From Himantopus leucocephalus (Eukaryota; Chordata; Aves; Charadriiformes; Recurvirostridae), in NCBI GenBank assembly GCA_003993805.1, contig RSEF01000005.1, positions 35,435,362 to 35,499,361 on the forward strand: DNA of 64,000 nucleotides, written 5' to 3'. Positions 1 to 13,320 of this stretch are shown here, in pieces (position 1 is the first letter of the stretch; each line of letters begins with the position of its first letter). Made by a program: the position numbers and the translations under genes. The notes under the pieces are model-generated. The model was not told where the DNA came from and ran no database searches. It saw only the letters and a list, made by a program, of their open reading frames with translations.

Positions 1-37
1 GGAGGGGTTAAAACAATCTCACGTTTAACAGGGGCTC
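1..37 (-). other. NOVA1: NOVA1 3' UTR, first 37 nt (runs off window)
   Basis: These bases follow the TGA stop (38-40 on the minus strand) and should be the start of the 3' untranslated region, which continues to the left of the window. No polyadenylation signal is visible in so short a piece. Confidence 0.85.
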
Positions 38-1042
38 TCAACCCACTTTCTGTGGATTGGCAGCCCGAACTCCTTGCTCATATGTGATCCGTTGTGTAAT
101 TAAATACTGTGCGGCCTGGGTTGCAGCTGGTGTTCCAGTAATGGTTACCTTGCGATTTCTTGTGCCAGGTACGAATTCTCCCTTTTTAGAGATCTGTATC
201 CTTGCACCAGTCAACTCCTGGTATTCAACTAATGTTTTCCCTCCTTTTCCAAGTATTGCACCAACTAAGTTTTCTGGCACTGCTATTTCAACTACATCCT
301 TTGATCCATCTGTGGATTTTTCTGTTCCTAGGATGGCACTGGCAGCTAGGGGAGAAGCAGCTCCAAAATATCCATTGGTTGCAGCAGTAGCAGCAGCCAG
401 GCTACCTAATGCAAATGTCCCCGCCGTACCACCAGCAGTGCTGCCACTGGCTGAGGCTTCACTCGCATAGGTGGCCAACAAATTGGCTGCTGCTGCTGCT
501 GGGTTGGCACTGGCAGCTGCTGCAGCCAAAGCCCCTGTAGCTGCTGCCTGACTTAGGCCTAAACCTAATGTATTGAGATTATATCCATAGCTGGCTAACG
601 TATTAAGTGCAGAGGTGATGGCCACCAGGTCATTGCCTGTAAAGCCAGATAAAACTGCTGGAAAGGCTGCCACTCCAGCAAGGTTAGCATGTCCTAATAG
701 CCCTGCAGCAGCTGCAGCAGTTGGTAACACTTCAGCAGTGTTTGCATAAGGAGATCCGGTTGGATTGGAATTGGCCACTGGACCTGTGACATTGGCATAA
801 CTGATATTGAGACAGCTGCCACTCTGTGGATCCTCTTGTATCTTCTGGATGATAAGTTCAACAGCTTTTCGGTTTTGTTCAGGTTCTCCACTCACAGTGA
901 CAACCCTCTCTTGCAAGTTGATCCCATCAGGTTTCTGGGAAAGCTGCACCCAAGCCCCTGACTGCTCCATTATAGCCTTCACTGTAGCACCTCCCTTCCC
1001 TATAATCAGACCTGCTGTGCTGTTGGGAACTATAATCTTTAC
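38..1042 (-). CDS. NOVA1: NOVA1 terminal coding exon: KH2, Ala-rich linker, KH3, stop
   Basis: This exon encodes 334 residues plus TGA and is the C-terminal two thirds of NOVA1, a neuronal RNA-binding protein that controls alternative splicing by binding YCAY sites through KH domains. The exon starts after an acceptor reading TTACAG, with a weak T-rich tract before it, and opens with [13 protein letters not shown]2 covers exon residues 1 to about 72, with its GKGG loop at residues 15-18. An alanine-rich linker of roughly 160 residues follows, with runs such as [11 protein letters not shown]3 runs from about residue 249 to 325, with GKGG at residues 265-268 (genomic 239-250). The protein ends in QKVG. 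Every stretch I can compare with NOVA1 agrees, and no frameshift is seen. NOVA2 is unlikely because the linker and C-terminus are NOVA1-like. The residue matching human position 197 is Ile (codon ATA, 971-973). Confidence 0.97.
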   Translation of the reverse strand, partial: VKIIVPNSTAGLIIGKGGATVKAIMEQSGAWVQLSQKPDGINLQERVVTVSGEPEQNRKAVELIIQKIQEDPQSGSCLNISYANVTGPVANSNPTGSPYANTAEVLPTAAAAAGLLGHANLAGVAAFPAVLSGFTGNDLVAITSALNTLASYGYNLNTLGLGLSQAAATGALAAAAASANPAAAAANLLATYASEASASGSTAGGTAGTFALGSLAAATAATNGYFGAASPLAASAILGTEKSTDGSKDVVEIAVPENLVGAILGKGGKTLVEYQELTGARIQISKKGEFVPGTRNRKVTITGTPAATQAAQYLITQRITYEQGVRAANPQKVG

Positions 1043-2907
1043 CTGTAATTAAAAAAAATATATATAAATAATACTTCTGCTTTGTGCATAAACACTATAA
1101 TATTTTGCTACCCTATAAAAGGAAGGAAAAGAATGAAGCAAGTTAGTTACCATGTTTTTAAAAGGAAAGGTTAAAGAAATATTAAAAAGAAATACAGCTC
1201 ATCACGATTTTTAATGCTCTGCATCTGTTTCAAATGTACAATCCAAAGAATTAAAGGTAAAGTAACGGGAAATCATATTTATCATTCTCCCACAGAACAT
1301 AGCACTTTCAGCATAGCACATTTCAGATCAAAAGATTAAGCAAATGCAGGTATTATGCTCCTTTGGAAAGATTGTCTTAGATTTTATCAAAGTGAGTGTT
1401 TTCATCTGATTCCTTTCTTTCCAGGATAATGTAACAAACCAACTTCTTAGACAAAATGTACCCAAAATTCTTTACCTTCCCTTAAAACATCTATAAGTAA
1501 CAATAATTTAAAAAGCCCATTTGGCTAAAGCAAATATGGTATAGCATGGACAGATAAAATAGTTCATCTCGAACAGGACATGATCTTGATTGTTCAACCT
1601 GTCAACCACAACAGTACACAGGAATTCATTATGTGCTACACTGTATTATTATTCAGCCTATGGAAATGAAGTGCAAGAGAGAGTATCTAAATGCCAAAGA
1701 ATTTGAAAGAATAAAATATGGCATTTGTACATCTTAAAAACTTCTTCAAAATGTCTTCAAATGAAGGGTATTTGCCTGTAAATCCTACCTTTCCTCCTGT
1801 TTAAACAATTTTCAAACTGATACAACCTCATTAATGTCAAAAAATGTATTCCTTATTGAATTATTGCTATGAGTGAAGAATGACACCCAAGATAAAAATT
1901 CAATATTTATACATATTTTTCATAGCTTTTGTTTTCAATATACATTTTACAAGTGTGTCTCAAAGTTTTAATGTACCATCTGTTTCATGATATTGAATTA
2001 ATATGATGTTTTATCTTACAAAAATACATTTTTAGTAGCCTATTGATATCCATTCATCCAGGTTTTGTGAAGCACATATGTAGGGGTAACACTTTTCAAT
2101 TTGTCAATCCTTTCACCAAATGCTACCTAAAATCTCAGCAACAAGTCAATACAAAATACAATTAAAATTTTATTAGCAACATTCTCATTTTACTGCCTCA
2201 TTATAAAGTCAAGCTAATTACGAATAAAAATGCACGCCCGATACATAAGCTTTTTCTAGTCTTACCCATTTTAGATACTTCCCATTTGTTATGATAGCAT
2301 CAAAATAAAATCTTTGAAAATCCAGCATAATAAAAACTTGAGAAACATTTATATTTTCCACTTTTACAATATGTACATTAAAAATTGTAACATACCGTAT
2401 TGTATTTTGCACTGAATTGTTTTACAGCATATATAGATTTTTTAAATTTATTTAGAATTTCATTCACATTCACTGACATCAAAACAAAAGATGTTCTATG
2501 GAATAAATAAAAAAATATTAGGTGCTGACTTATTCTAATGGTAACATAAGAGTATGGGACTGAAAAAACATTTAGCCCACCCACATACAAAATAATCCTA
2601 TAAAAACATAAACATCTCAATATGTGTACTTATACACATAATTATGTATACACACACTGAAATGTTTGTTATATATATTTATAGACACACTCATTTTTAA
2701 GTCAGAACACCTTGTAGTCATTTTAAAATGCAGTTCAAACTATTTGGTGATTTTGAGGTGCCCTTTTTTAGTTTTCCTATCAGAAAAAGAAGAAACCACT
2801 CTTAGATTTGATTTGGTATTTGGAATCTAGACACAAAATGTATTAACTGATTGCTAAATATAAGGAATGTTCAAATTTGTTTTTAATATATATATTTAAA
2901 GATTTTG

Positions 2908-2958
2908 TTTGGTTTTGGGGTTTTTTTTTGTTTTGTTTTTGTTTTTTGTTTTGTTTTA
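2908..2958. repeat. T/G-rich low-complexity tract
   Basis: About 50 bases made almost only of T and G (GTTTTGTTTTTGTTTTTTG and similar). On the NOVA1 transcript strand this is A/C-rich. Confidence 0.8.
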
Positions 2959-5900
2959 ATTAACAGTCCAAAAATGTAAAGTTGTATAAAAACAGTCACC
3001 CAGGAAAACTCAATAAAACTGAAAATCTTTTCTGGTATGGCACAGCTTTTATTATTATGGTTTTGTGCCACATGCTATAGAAAACATTTACCTGACTCCA
3101 GTGATTTAACACATACTAACAGTTTCTTTGGGAGATTTTGACAACTGCGATTTGCCAGATCCTGCTTGGTTTAATAATCAATGTGCACGGTTCTGACCAA
3201 GTTAGGCATATAAATTTAAGAGAAGGACCTAAGAACATAAGACGGTATGAAAATACACTCTTATAACCATACACATGATTGCAGAGGTAACTAGAATACT
3301 TAATTTTATGGCAGCATTGTAGCACATGTAATATCATAGCTACACATGCAACATATGAAAATCTAGGTTACTGTAATGTGGCTAGGATTACTCTAAAGGA
3401 TTGGTGTAGTAAAATAAAATAATGGTTTAATTCAGCCACAAAATTAAGAAGGAAATGTTCTGTATGCAACAAGAAAGATGTTCTCAATAAGAATCTACTA
3501 TTTTTCTCACTTGACATCACAAAAGTTCATTTGCTTCACCACTAACAGCTCTGGTTGTTTGAAAAAACTGCCTAGTCAGAGGAAAGATAAAGAATGATCT
3601 CCTCCTCCATACCCATCCACTCCCATCTCATCCAGAAGTGTTGCTGTACTTAGCCATACAAACAACATACAAATTATGATGCATTCTGGCCAATAAATCT
3701 TGGATTTGCTGGATTAATATGTTAGATGTTTTTCTCCCTCTGAGATAAATAAAAACACCTTTTTCTAAGTATCTGTTTTAGAAACATCAGATTGTGTGTT
3801 TTAACTGACAGCTCTCTTAAATTTTTTTAGTATAGGAATATACCACTAATATCCTTTCAAATACAACCCCTGCCAGGGTGAATATTTCACCTATTAATAC
3901 ATGACATCTTTTTAAAATACACACGTATTAAAGAATTAGCCAATATGCACAATCTATTTTATACTAAGATGTCACAGAAGACATTATATTCAAATCAAAA
4001 TTCAGTTTAAACAGAACATAAATACATTTGTACCCCTTTTGCTTAAAACATAAGTAAAATCCTGTTCTTCCTGAAATAAATGGCAAAATTTGCAATATTT
4101 TGAAACATTCAGTTGTATTTGTGACAACTGATTGCAAATGTTATTTAAAAAAATGGAGATAATTACATCAAAAAGAAAAACTTATTTAGGTTTTTTTTTT
4201 TTAACTTAGGTCATATTAATCTTGCTACCAAATTGTAATTATCCATCTGTTTCCTGCATTCACTTGATTTCCCTGGTTTATATATCGGAACATCAACTCT
4301 TTACGGTAAACATTGATTGTGTTGTATACTAATACAGTATCTAACATACTAGGCCACAGCCTTCTAGGTGCTAGTACAAATGAAATAATGCAAGTGTAAT
4401 TTTTATTATTTTTTTTTTCTGTTGAAGCCTAAAATTCATAAGGTCACTAAGTTACAAGGTATAAAATGATACAACAGAATTCTTGGTCTCAACTCCAGTT
4501 ATACAAACAGATACTGAAAAAGCAAAGATTATCTATTTGGTTTTGTTACCTGCACCACCGCCATTTTTTTAAGTACTTAACTCCCAGTCTGTCAGAGAAA
4601 TTGGACAGTGCTCTTACTTCCCTTGCACAGATAAGAAGTTCAGAAACCGATTTGGGTGCAGAAGTGAGAAACCTAACTACTACCCAAAATAAGTGCCCTG
4701 AGCTATCCAGTAAGGGTATCTTTGACTATGCAGGAAGGTTAGGTTTCCCAGTTTGTGTGTATGCTCCTGGCTATATTGAAATTTGCGCTGCAAAAAGGAG
4801 AGTATCTAAAGCAATTATGAACATAAGCTTAAAATACATATGTAATTTGATTTTTTTCAAATACTATAGGAAGAAAAAAATGGAAGGAACTCAACCTTTA
4901 TTTATGCCAAGTAGATTTTATAAAAAATAAGGATTGCAGTTATGACATTTGCTTACTCACAAAGAAAATTAATTACTTCCACAGGCATCACTCTCATCCT
5001 ATTTGCGTTAGCATAAGCAAGTTCAAAATCGGGCTCAGTAAGTATAATACTTCTTCCCTGAAAAGGAATCAAACTATAACAAAAAATAAACAAAAAAAGT
5101 AATTTCACTGCATATGTTTTCACTAATATATTATGTCTTTAAAAGCCTTGACAAGGTTGCAACAGTCCAAGAAACTGTGATGCTTAAGAAGGGCTCAAAC
5201 TGGAGAGCAGTTAGTTGCCCTCAGTTCCCAACAAAGTCAGCAGAGATCTGATGAAATTCTGCACTTCAGAGGAGGATGCTTGGTACTTGAGGTATCTCAG
5301 CCATTATGTCCAGGGGACATAATTCAAATTGCTTTAACTTAGCACTAGTGGCTCACATTGACCCGTGCAAAATCCTAGACTCCTAAACTCTGTATCAGGT
5401 AATTCTCTAATCCTTTTCCATTTACTGAAAACCCACTTGCATAACCCCACGCTGCACTCACCTATCACGTCAGCATCACCTAAAAGTCCTCTGATTACCA
5501 AACTGAAAGTCCTGGCTCACTTCTGGGAGCTGAATAGCATCTACTGTGGAATGCCAGATGTTCAATGATTATGCTATGCCACTTCTCATCCCCTCCCTTA
5601 TGCTGCAAGGAGATAATCTGCACTGAGCAGCTATCAGTGTATATAAACGCATTCAAAATATCTTCAGGGGAAGCAGAACCATGACCAAACCTGCACTGCT
5701 ACCCACACTAACACCTCATGTCCTGTCTCCCCAGTCCTCATTCCCACTCCTCTTCTGCAAGGTTCCCAACCCTTTCACTTTTCTATTATTTCCTTGCCCT
5801 CCTTCTCTCTGATGAAATGTGCTCTGATTATATTCTCGCTTCTCACAGTCTTTGGAGGTGGGAGGATGGTAACCACCTTATGTGCCACCCAGCTAATACA

Positions 5901-8900
5901 AAGTATTTACCTGGCAAACGTAGCAGGCAGATGAAATGAATGCTGACTGGCTACATGGCAAGAGTTAGCACTTGATGTGGCTGTTTTGCAAATTAGAGAT
6001 TAATACATAAGGAAGCCAAAAACCACGGCTTTAAGTTTAAAGCTTCACATGGTGGCATGACACATGCCTGCACTAAATTACACCAGAAAAGAAAAAGTCT
6101 CACTGATTATACAAAATGGCATCAAAACTTGGAAAAAAATAAATGCAAGAATTTGATAGTAGAAGCATTTAATTGCATCATCCTCGGCTTATTCCACTTC
6201 ATAGAATTGTTTCTGAAGAGATTGCACAGAGATTAATGAACCAAGGAACTTTTTTATCTGTTATTCAGCTTTCCTCTTTCCTCTTTTATTTTCACAAGTT
6301 TAATTATAATTCATGTCATGAATCTTCTGTAATAGTTGGGGGTTTTTTTCCTTCTACTAAATCTTTCAACCACTTGTGTAATTTTATTTTATCTTCTCTT
6401 AACAGAGAAACACCTTTACAGCAAAAGGTTCCATCTAATCTAACAAATTCATCCTAATCTGGCACAATTCTGTATTTGAGTCTCTCTAAAGCAAATCATT
6501 GTATTCCCTTAAAACTGTATTTAAATTACTATCTTCCATTTTATCTCTTTTTCCGTCCTCATTGCTCATCAATTACTTTAAACTCTTCAAAACTCCATTT
6601 GGCCTCTGGATTCTATAGCTATGAAGATTTCATGCTATTTTAGCTGCTCATTTGACTATAGGCTTGGAGTTGATTGTGGGTATTCTGAAAACACAAGTTC
6701 CTGAAGAGAGCAGTCAATAAAGAGTAAGAGCCATCTACTATTTCTTTGTGTGGCAGGCTAAACACACTGCTACGGTAGGCTTGTGTTGATGTGAGTAGTC
6801 CCATGCCATCCATCCTTAAACTGAAGTGGCAGTACGATGAAAATTTGGGACAAAAATGAGGATCAACAAAAGATGTGACAGAAGTCTACTGGAATGAAGC
6901 AGAAAAGCAGCGAAGTACATTACAGGCAAGACGATGCCTGCGTGCACTTAGAATTTACAGCCACCTTCCGTTGTATCGGGCAACTCTTGGAAAGCCCCTG
7001 GCTAAATACTCAATATCAACCACAAGTTCAAGGCAGAACAACCTACCAAAATGAGTTGTCCTATGCGTACAGCAGGCAGAAATGCTAAGATGGTCTGGAC
7101 TGGTGTTTGTTCACGTCAGACTCCGGCTCACCCTCCAATAGTAGGCTTACACAGCAAATCTCTACTGATTACACATACATACCCTCAAGGAAGTTAGTGG
7201 AATTTCTCTCAGTAATTTCAATACCTCTGGATTGAGTTCCGTATGTATATATGGTGAAATAGGAACTTACTTTTTCAGAGGTGTTGTGTACAGAATAAAT
7301 TCCGCGTTCCTCAGTCCAAGAAAAAACATTTTCTTTACAGAGAAAATACTAAAGAGGAGTAGAAACATCTTTCTAATGGTCTGTTTGATATTTATTTAGA
7401 AAAATAAGAAAATCCATAAAAAGAGAAGCAGTTCTTTGTAAATTTAGGTCAATCAGAAGGTAAACAACGTAATTAAGCCTAGATAATAAATTAGTCTTCA
7501 TCTTCCTCGATTATGTTTTAATTCTGTAAATGTCATTCTAATTCAAATTCTCTCTTTCTATCAAAGGATATCTAGAATTGAAATATTCTGTGAACAAGTG
7601 CAATTGGATTATAGGAAAAGATTAGCTGCTACTTTGTTCCTCAACATAATGCACATTTTTTTTCTAGTCACGTTTGTGTTCCTGAGATTTTCTTCTCATC
7701 ACCAGTAGCACACATACTTGTAGCATTTTCTTCATATACTTTACCTGCAATCACTGCAAGATGAATGTCATTTTGCTATTTCTCTATGTTGCTTTTTTGT
7801 GGTATTTCTGTTCTCATAACTACTTTTTCTTTCAAGTCAATTCAAAGTTAAATTAACCCATTGAAAAAAAATAGTATTGCAAGTAAGAAGTCTTTCTCAA
7901 GTCAAAATAATACTAGATTGTTAAAAATATAATAAATTAAAATGACAGTGCAAACAGATATTCTAAAACAGTTATTTCTATCTGTCAGTACATTGCAGCA
8001 GGAGTTTGGGCCAATTCCCACCCTACTGTTTATCGCAAGTGTTTATTTTGTTCCAGTTCTCAGACCTCCTTTTAGCTGAAGCTGCATTTCTCAAGGACAT
8101 TATTTCATTTTAGTCCTAAAAACTATCATGCAATAGAAACCTAACTTCAGCTTAAATGCTTGGGAATAATTTACATCTGAAATCACGAGGCTTAGAACCT
8201 TGGAACCAAGCTGGGGAAAGATTTACCAGAGGAAAGAATATGTAAGGGTTTTTTTGCACAAATTGCTGCCTTGGCTTAAATCTAGACCATTCTTCAATTA
8301 ATATTTTATATTAAACCTTGACTCTTTGGGGGACTGAGAAAAGTACCTCTCACTTCTTTCAGTTACTATCTAATTGCGCTTCTGCCCACTTTAAAGTAAG
8401 AACATTAATATTTTCCTTTCATGCTTTTTAACTAAAGATGTAATTTGGAATGCAAACTTCTCACAGCAAGGAATTAGCAAATCATGTTTAAACAAACAAA
8501 AAAATTCTATGGTCTCTGCTTTAGTTGCCATTCTGTCACCAGTGTGTGTGTATGCTCTAACTCATAAATAGAAAGGCTGCTTCTGTCAAAAGCAGTTTTT
8601 ACTATAAGTGTGCAAATGCAAGCTGTGTATGGAGAGAGAATAATTATTAAAACAATGTTGTTATATAGGTTTTGATTTTATGAGATTATCTAGTTCTGAA
8701 CAAAATATATTAAAAATTTACACCCACAAAAGTCTATGAGTAGTTTCATGAGTATCCCTCATGAAAACATGTTTCAAAATTGTGGGAATGGAAGAAAACA
8801 AATACTCCATGAATTCTCTATAATGATACACAGTTTTAATAACATAGAGAAGAAACTTAACTTTTCTAATTCTTTTCTGTGTAGCACAAAAACAACATTC

Positions 8901-11692
8901 CATATTTTATGCATTAATGTTTCATGAGTTTCAAATTACATTTGCAGATAAGTGTAATGTATTTTAAGTAGCTTCATTTATACTTTTCACTATTATAAAT
9001 AATTAAAAAAAGGAAAAAATGAGCTAGTTACATGCTGAATTATACAAGAGCAAAAAATCATAGATTTTCACTCAGTTGCAGAGTATGTAGTATACATAGA
9101 AAATTAGAACTGTATATTGACTGCACCATTGCAGATGAAACATCTTTTAAGAAGACAGAAAGCAGGAACACTAACTACTCTGGCCAGTAGTGACACTTGC
9201 AGTGACAGTAGAATGTTAACCCCTATCCTCTTGCTAAATTCAAAACAGTTTCCCATCCCCCTATCTAAAATCTCCCCTTTTTTCCTTTCCTCATCTTAGT
9301 TGTTGCATGGTATTCTAGGAATACCTGCCAACATTCCAGAGCCAAGGATGGGTTTCACAAAAGCATGACTATTTACAGTACTATTGAGTATAGTAAACTG
9401 GGATGCTTCTGAATGAAAGACACCATATAATTATAATGTAATTTCATTATTGGAATTGCTGAAAAGACACTTCACAATACAAATAATCTACAAAAAAGTA
9501 GATAATGTACATTATTTTACAAACAAATATGCCTCACTAATTGAATTTTGAACACTCACGCTGTTTTGCATTAGATGGGATCTATCTTATAAACACATAA
9601 AACCCACTCCAGATCCCAAAGTGAATTGATCCTCCTGACAGAAATTGGGGCAAAAGCAGTGTATCCCTTCTTTTATGCTTTCACAGTCACAAAAACCATA
9701 GAGGTTACTTTGGCTCCTCATGGCTATTAACTCATTGTCCAAAGAAACATTGCACTGGTTGCTATCCTGAAAAATCTTCAGACGAAAGAAGATAAGAAAA
9801 AGGACTAGGACATTTCTGCAGGTCTCAAGAGAATGCTTAAAAGGCTGCATCCATTAGCTTTACATGTACTCCCCAGTAGCAGATCAGCTATAAACTTGTT
9901 CTGAATCATAAGCTATATTTTAACTAGAAATCTTATACTTGATGAAAGTAATTACTGGGAGAAATCCTATGGCTGAAATATACAGGAGATCTGATAAGAT
10001 GTTAATAACAAATCTTGGACGGCCTGTAAGTAGAGACACTTAGGAATTCATTTTCCATTGACTTCAAGGAGACTGAGGCTTCCAATTTTTATTTTTATGG
10101 CCCTGGACCTGCAAGTCCAAGAGAAGCCTAAGAGTGTTCTTAAATATGCCTTTGACTGGAGTAGAATTTTTCAAGATTAATATGCAACATCAACATTACA
10201 GAACATCACAGCTACCCAACAGTGTCTGATTTTCACTATAAACTTTGATAAATGTGGCTAAAACACACATGATGTGCTTCTAAAACAAATTAATGCAGAA
10301 AATGATATGGTGTGGTTATGTCACTTAATTAAATTTAGAGGAAAGGATAGCCAATAGAAATGTGCAAAGGGACTTCCCGTTACTCTGTCAATGACACTTT
10401 TCATTGAAGCTGACTAGAACTTGAAAGCACGCAAAAGCTTAAAACAGGATATTAGAAATACATTGAGCTATTCATCCTCTGACATTGCTGGACGGATTAC
10501 AGCATTATTTTAACAGCATACTAAACATACATACATACTAAACATCCAAATTAATTTAGGATTTAAAACCAAATTTAAAATCAAAATCCCATTTCAGCAT
10601 TCCAGGTAAGAATGCTCAAAATCAGTCTCTGAAAACTACATTTTAAAATGAATCAATCTATCTATAGGACTGATAGAAGAAAAGGACGCTAGCACTTCTA
10701 ATTTGTTTTCAGATTATCTTTGCCACAGTTGATTTCTACACGATATGTAGCACATGTATTAAGCATTCGTTTGGCAATTCAGAACAGAATTTAAGTTCTC
10801 AACTCTATATCATCTGCAGAAGGTCTCTCTTTTCAAAGCTGTGGAAATAAGGTGATCCAGCAGAACCATTTCAATTCTATGGTATGGAAAAGAAGGATTT
10901 GTAAAGACCATTAAAAAAAGTCACTTTCCTTCTTGCTCTTTAGATCTTTTTGTAGGGGGTCAGAAGAGAAAGAGCTTGATGATCAGCAACAGGAACTTTA
11001 TGGTTACTCTTATCAACACCTTTGTGATTTTCAAAGGAAGAGGGCAAAGTGCTCAGAAGATATGACAGCTGTTAGTCCCTTTCTTAAAATACACTGTTGG
11101 TTTTCATATTTTAATATTTCTATGCTTACAAATATCGACCAATTTTGCTATCACAACTATCATATTCTGATCATTTGAAAATTGAAGTTTTAAGTGAGAA
11201 GCTGTGGGACTGAAAAAATGGTACAAATTGAAAGAAGGAGGTAAAAGAAAGTGCAACTAGCTTTTACCTAGACTCTGAAACATCTTGCTATTCTGAACTG
11301 AGAAATGAGGTAGACTGCAAGAATACAAAAAACAGTACAGAAACAATAAAGTAAAGATCAGAAGGTTATGTAAATTAACATAAAAATATCAAATTTCTTT
11401 TTCAAAAGAATTATGGCAATAGAAATCACCCTTCAACATTTACTAACAGTTGTCATATAGAAATACAGCAATTTTTTAGTCATTTTCTGTGTTAGATATA
11501 GTGATAAATTCTGCTAAACACTTTGGTTTTGACTGATGGCTGACAGTAAACACTTAGATTTTAATCACTTCAGTTCATCACAGCTGCTAAAAGATTTTAG
11601 AACCACGCACTAGTTGTTTCTTCTGATCCTTGCTTAGACTTTGTACATATAGGGATAAAAAAATATTACTAAGATTTAGCAGGAGGTATAAG

Positions 11693-11720
11693 TGTGTATA
11701 TATATATATATATGTATATA
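11693..11720. repeat. (TA)n microsatellite
   Basis: TGTGTATA leads into about ten TA units with one TG interruption. A short open frame crosses it but is not a gene. Confidence 0.85.
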
Positions 11721-13270
11721 GCCATTCATCAGTTGTTTCTCTAATAGCAATTAAAGAAATCCTACACTTCCATGCTTTTTTTTTCTTAACATTGAAGAGT
11801 TCCATCAATTTAACTTTTAACTGATCACAACAACTCTTTGAGAGCGAGGACACCTGTGGGAATTTACTAAGTAAGGCTGTTTTGATAGTAACTGCTTAAA
11901 AGCTGTGAAATAGAATTCCATATACTAGGAATACAGTCTCTGTTATAAAAAATATAGGCCAAGATGGGATGGATGAAGAAGGAGGACAATAATTAGTGGG
12001 GAACAGAGAGACAAGTGAATATACAGCTGCAATACACCACACCACCACTGCTGGAAAAGCATGTGGCAAAGGTAAAGATTCAGCCAGTCGATGCTGCTAA
12101 AATACCAAGAGTTTGGTATCACTGATCCACCTCAATCTCATCACTATTTTACTGGACACCACATTAGATTTACTTGTTGCTTAGAAAAAGGAGGGGTTTA
12201 TACTATTTTTGTGCCTAAAACTTCTATTATTTAGCAAGCATTTCAATTTCTGCTCTGCACAATAAAAACCCTATATAACTACACTTGTACATCCTTCAGG
12301 ATTTATCTAAATTCACTTTTCCTTTACTGTACTCAAATAATATCAGTATTTTTTTAACCGTTATATACAGAGGATATTAGTATCTCTATATTAGTATGTA
12401 TAATATGGTAGGTATAAATTTAGACATAGACAAGACTCATGAAACAATCCACACTTCTATTGATGAGCACTGGTCGGTGGAAGGACTTGATCTCTCAGTA
12501 CACAAAGTGTCTCACTGGCATGGAAAGCTATTATTGGTATAGTGTTTGACATCTAGAACTGGATTTTCAATTAAGTAGGACATTTGTTTCAAAAGAAATG
12601 AACTTACGGATGGAAGGAGACAGCTAGTAATGGAAAAAATGTACCTTCCTTTCCAGGACATCTCAGGACTCTAGAAATATTATTTTCTATGAAACAGGAA
12701 ATGAACAATAATTTAAAAAAAATGCATACTTAAAGTAAGACTCCTTGATGCTTATTTAGGCATCTTAATCCAACAAGCATGCTTGCATGTTCAGCAAACC
12801 CAATAGCCATTTATTTAGAGGGTTTAAAAAAATCCTAAATTCAAGCACCTATTTAAGAAACTCCTAGTGATGACATTCTTTGACGATTTTGAATTACGGC
12901 CGCATGCCCATGTCCTTTTTCTTGAATGTCTCCTTAATAATCTTGCAATGAAGAATTTGTGAATCACTGATCAGGGATATAATCACTCTGTGTAAAAACT
13001 TACCCCTTCTCAAAGTCCATTATGTGAACTATTCTAACATGAAAAAGAAGAGTGGAAGGTTTCTCGTCAGGTCTATGCACTAAACTGTAATGAAAAAATT
13101 CCTAAAAGCAATATAAATACAAATTTTCTCATGAGTTCTTTACTTGATTTAGTAAACACCAGTTTTGCTTCAGATATGATAAGATGGTAGAGCCATACGG
13201 TTTTAAAAGGAGGAAGAGTTTAACCACTAACAACATCTAGCTGGGTACACAAAATTTAAAACAAACAAAC

Positions 13271-13320
13271 ACCCCCCCCCCCCCCCCCAAANCCCCCCCC
13301 CCCCAAAACAACAACAACAA
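13271..13320. repeat. Poly-C tract with internal N, then CAA repeats
   Basis: A run of 17 C, then AAAN, 12 C, and AAAACAACAACAACAA. The N at 13292 inside the homopolymer marks an unresolved length. On the NOVA1 transcript strand this is a poly-G run, which is prone to G-quadruplex formation. Confidence 0.9.

Noticed and set aside
57..470. 137-codon plus-strand open frame over the NOVA1 terminal exon
   Set aside because: It is the antisense shadow of the KH3 coding sequence. The minus-strand frame is the real one.
4466..4930. 154-codon plus-strand open frame, the longest non-NOVA1, non-CR1 frame
   Set aside because: No recognisable domain, no splice or codon-usage support, ends in lysine-rich sequence from A-rich DNA. 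It lies inside a NOVA1 intron on the opposite strand and is best explained by chance.
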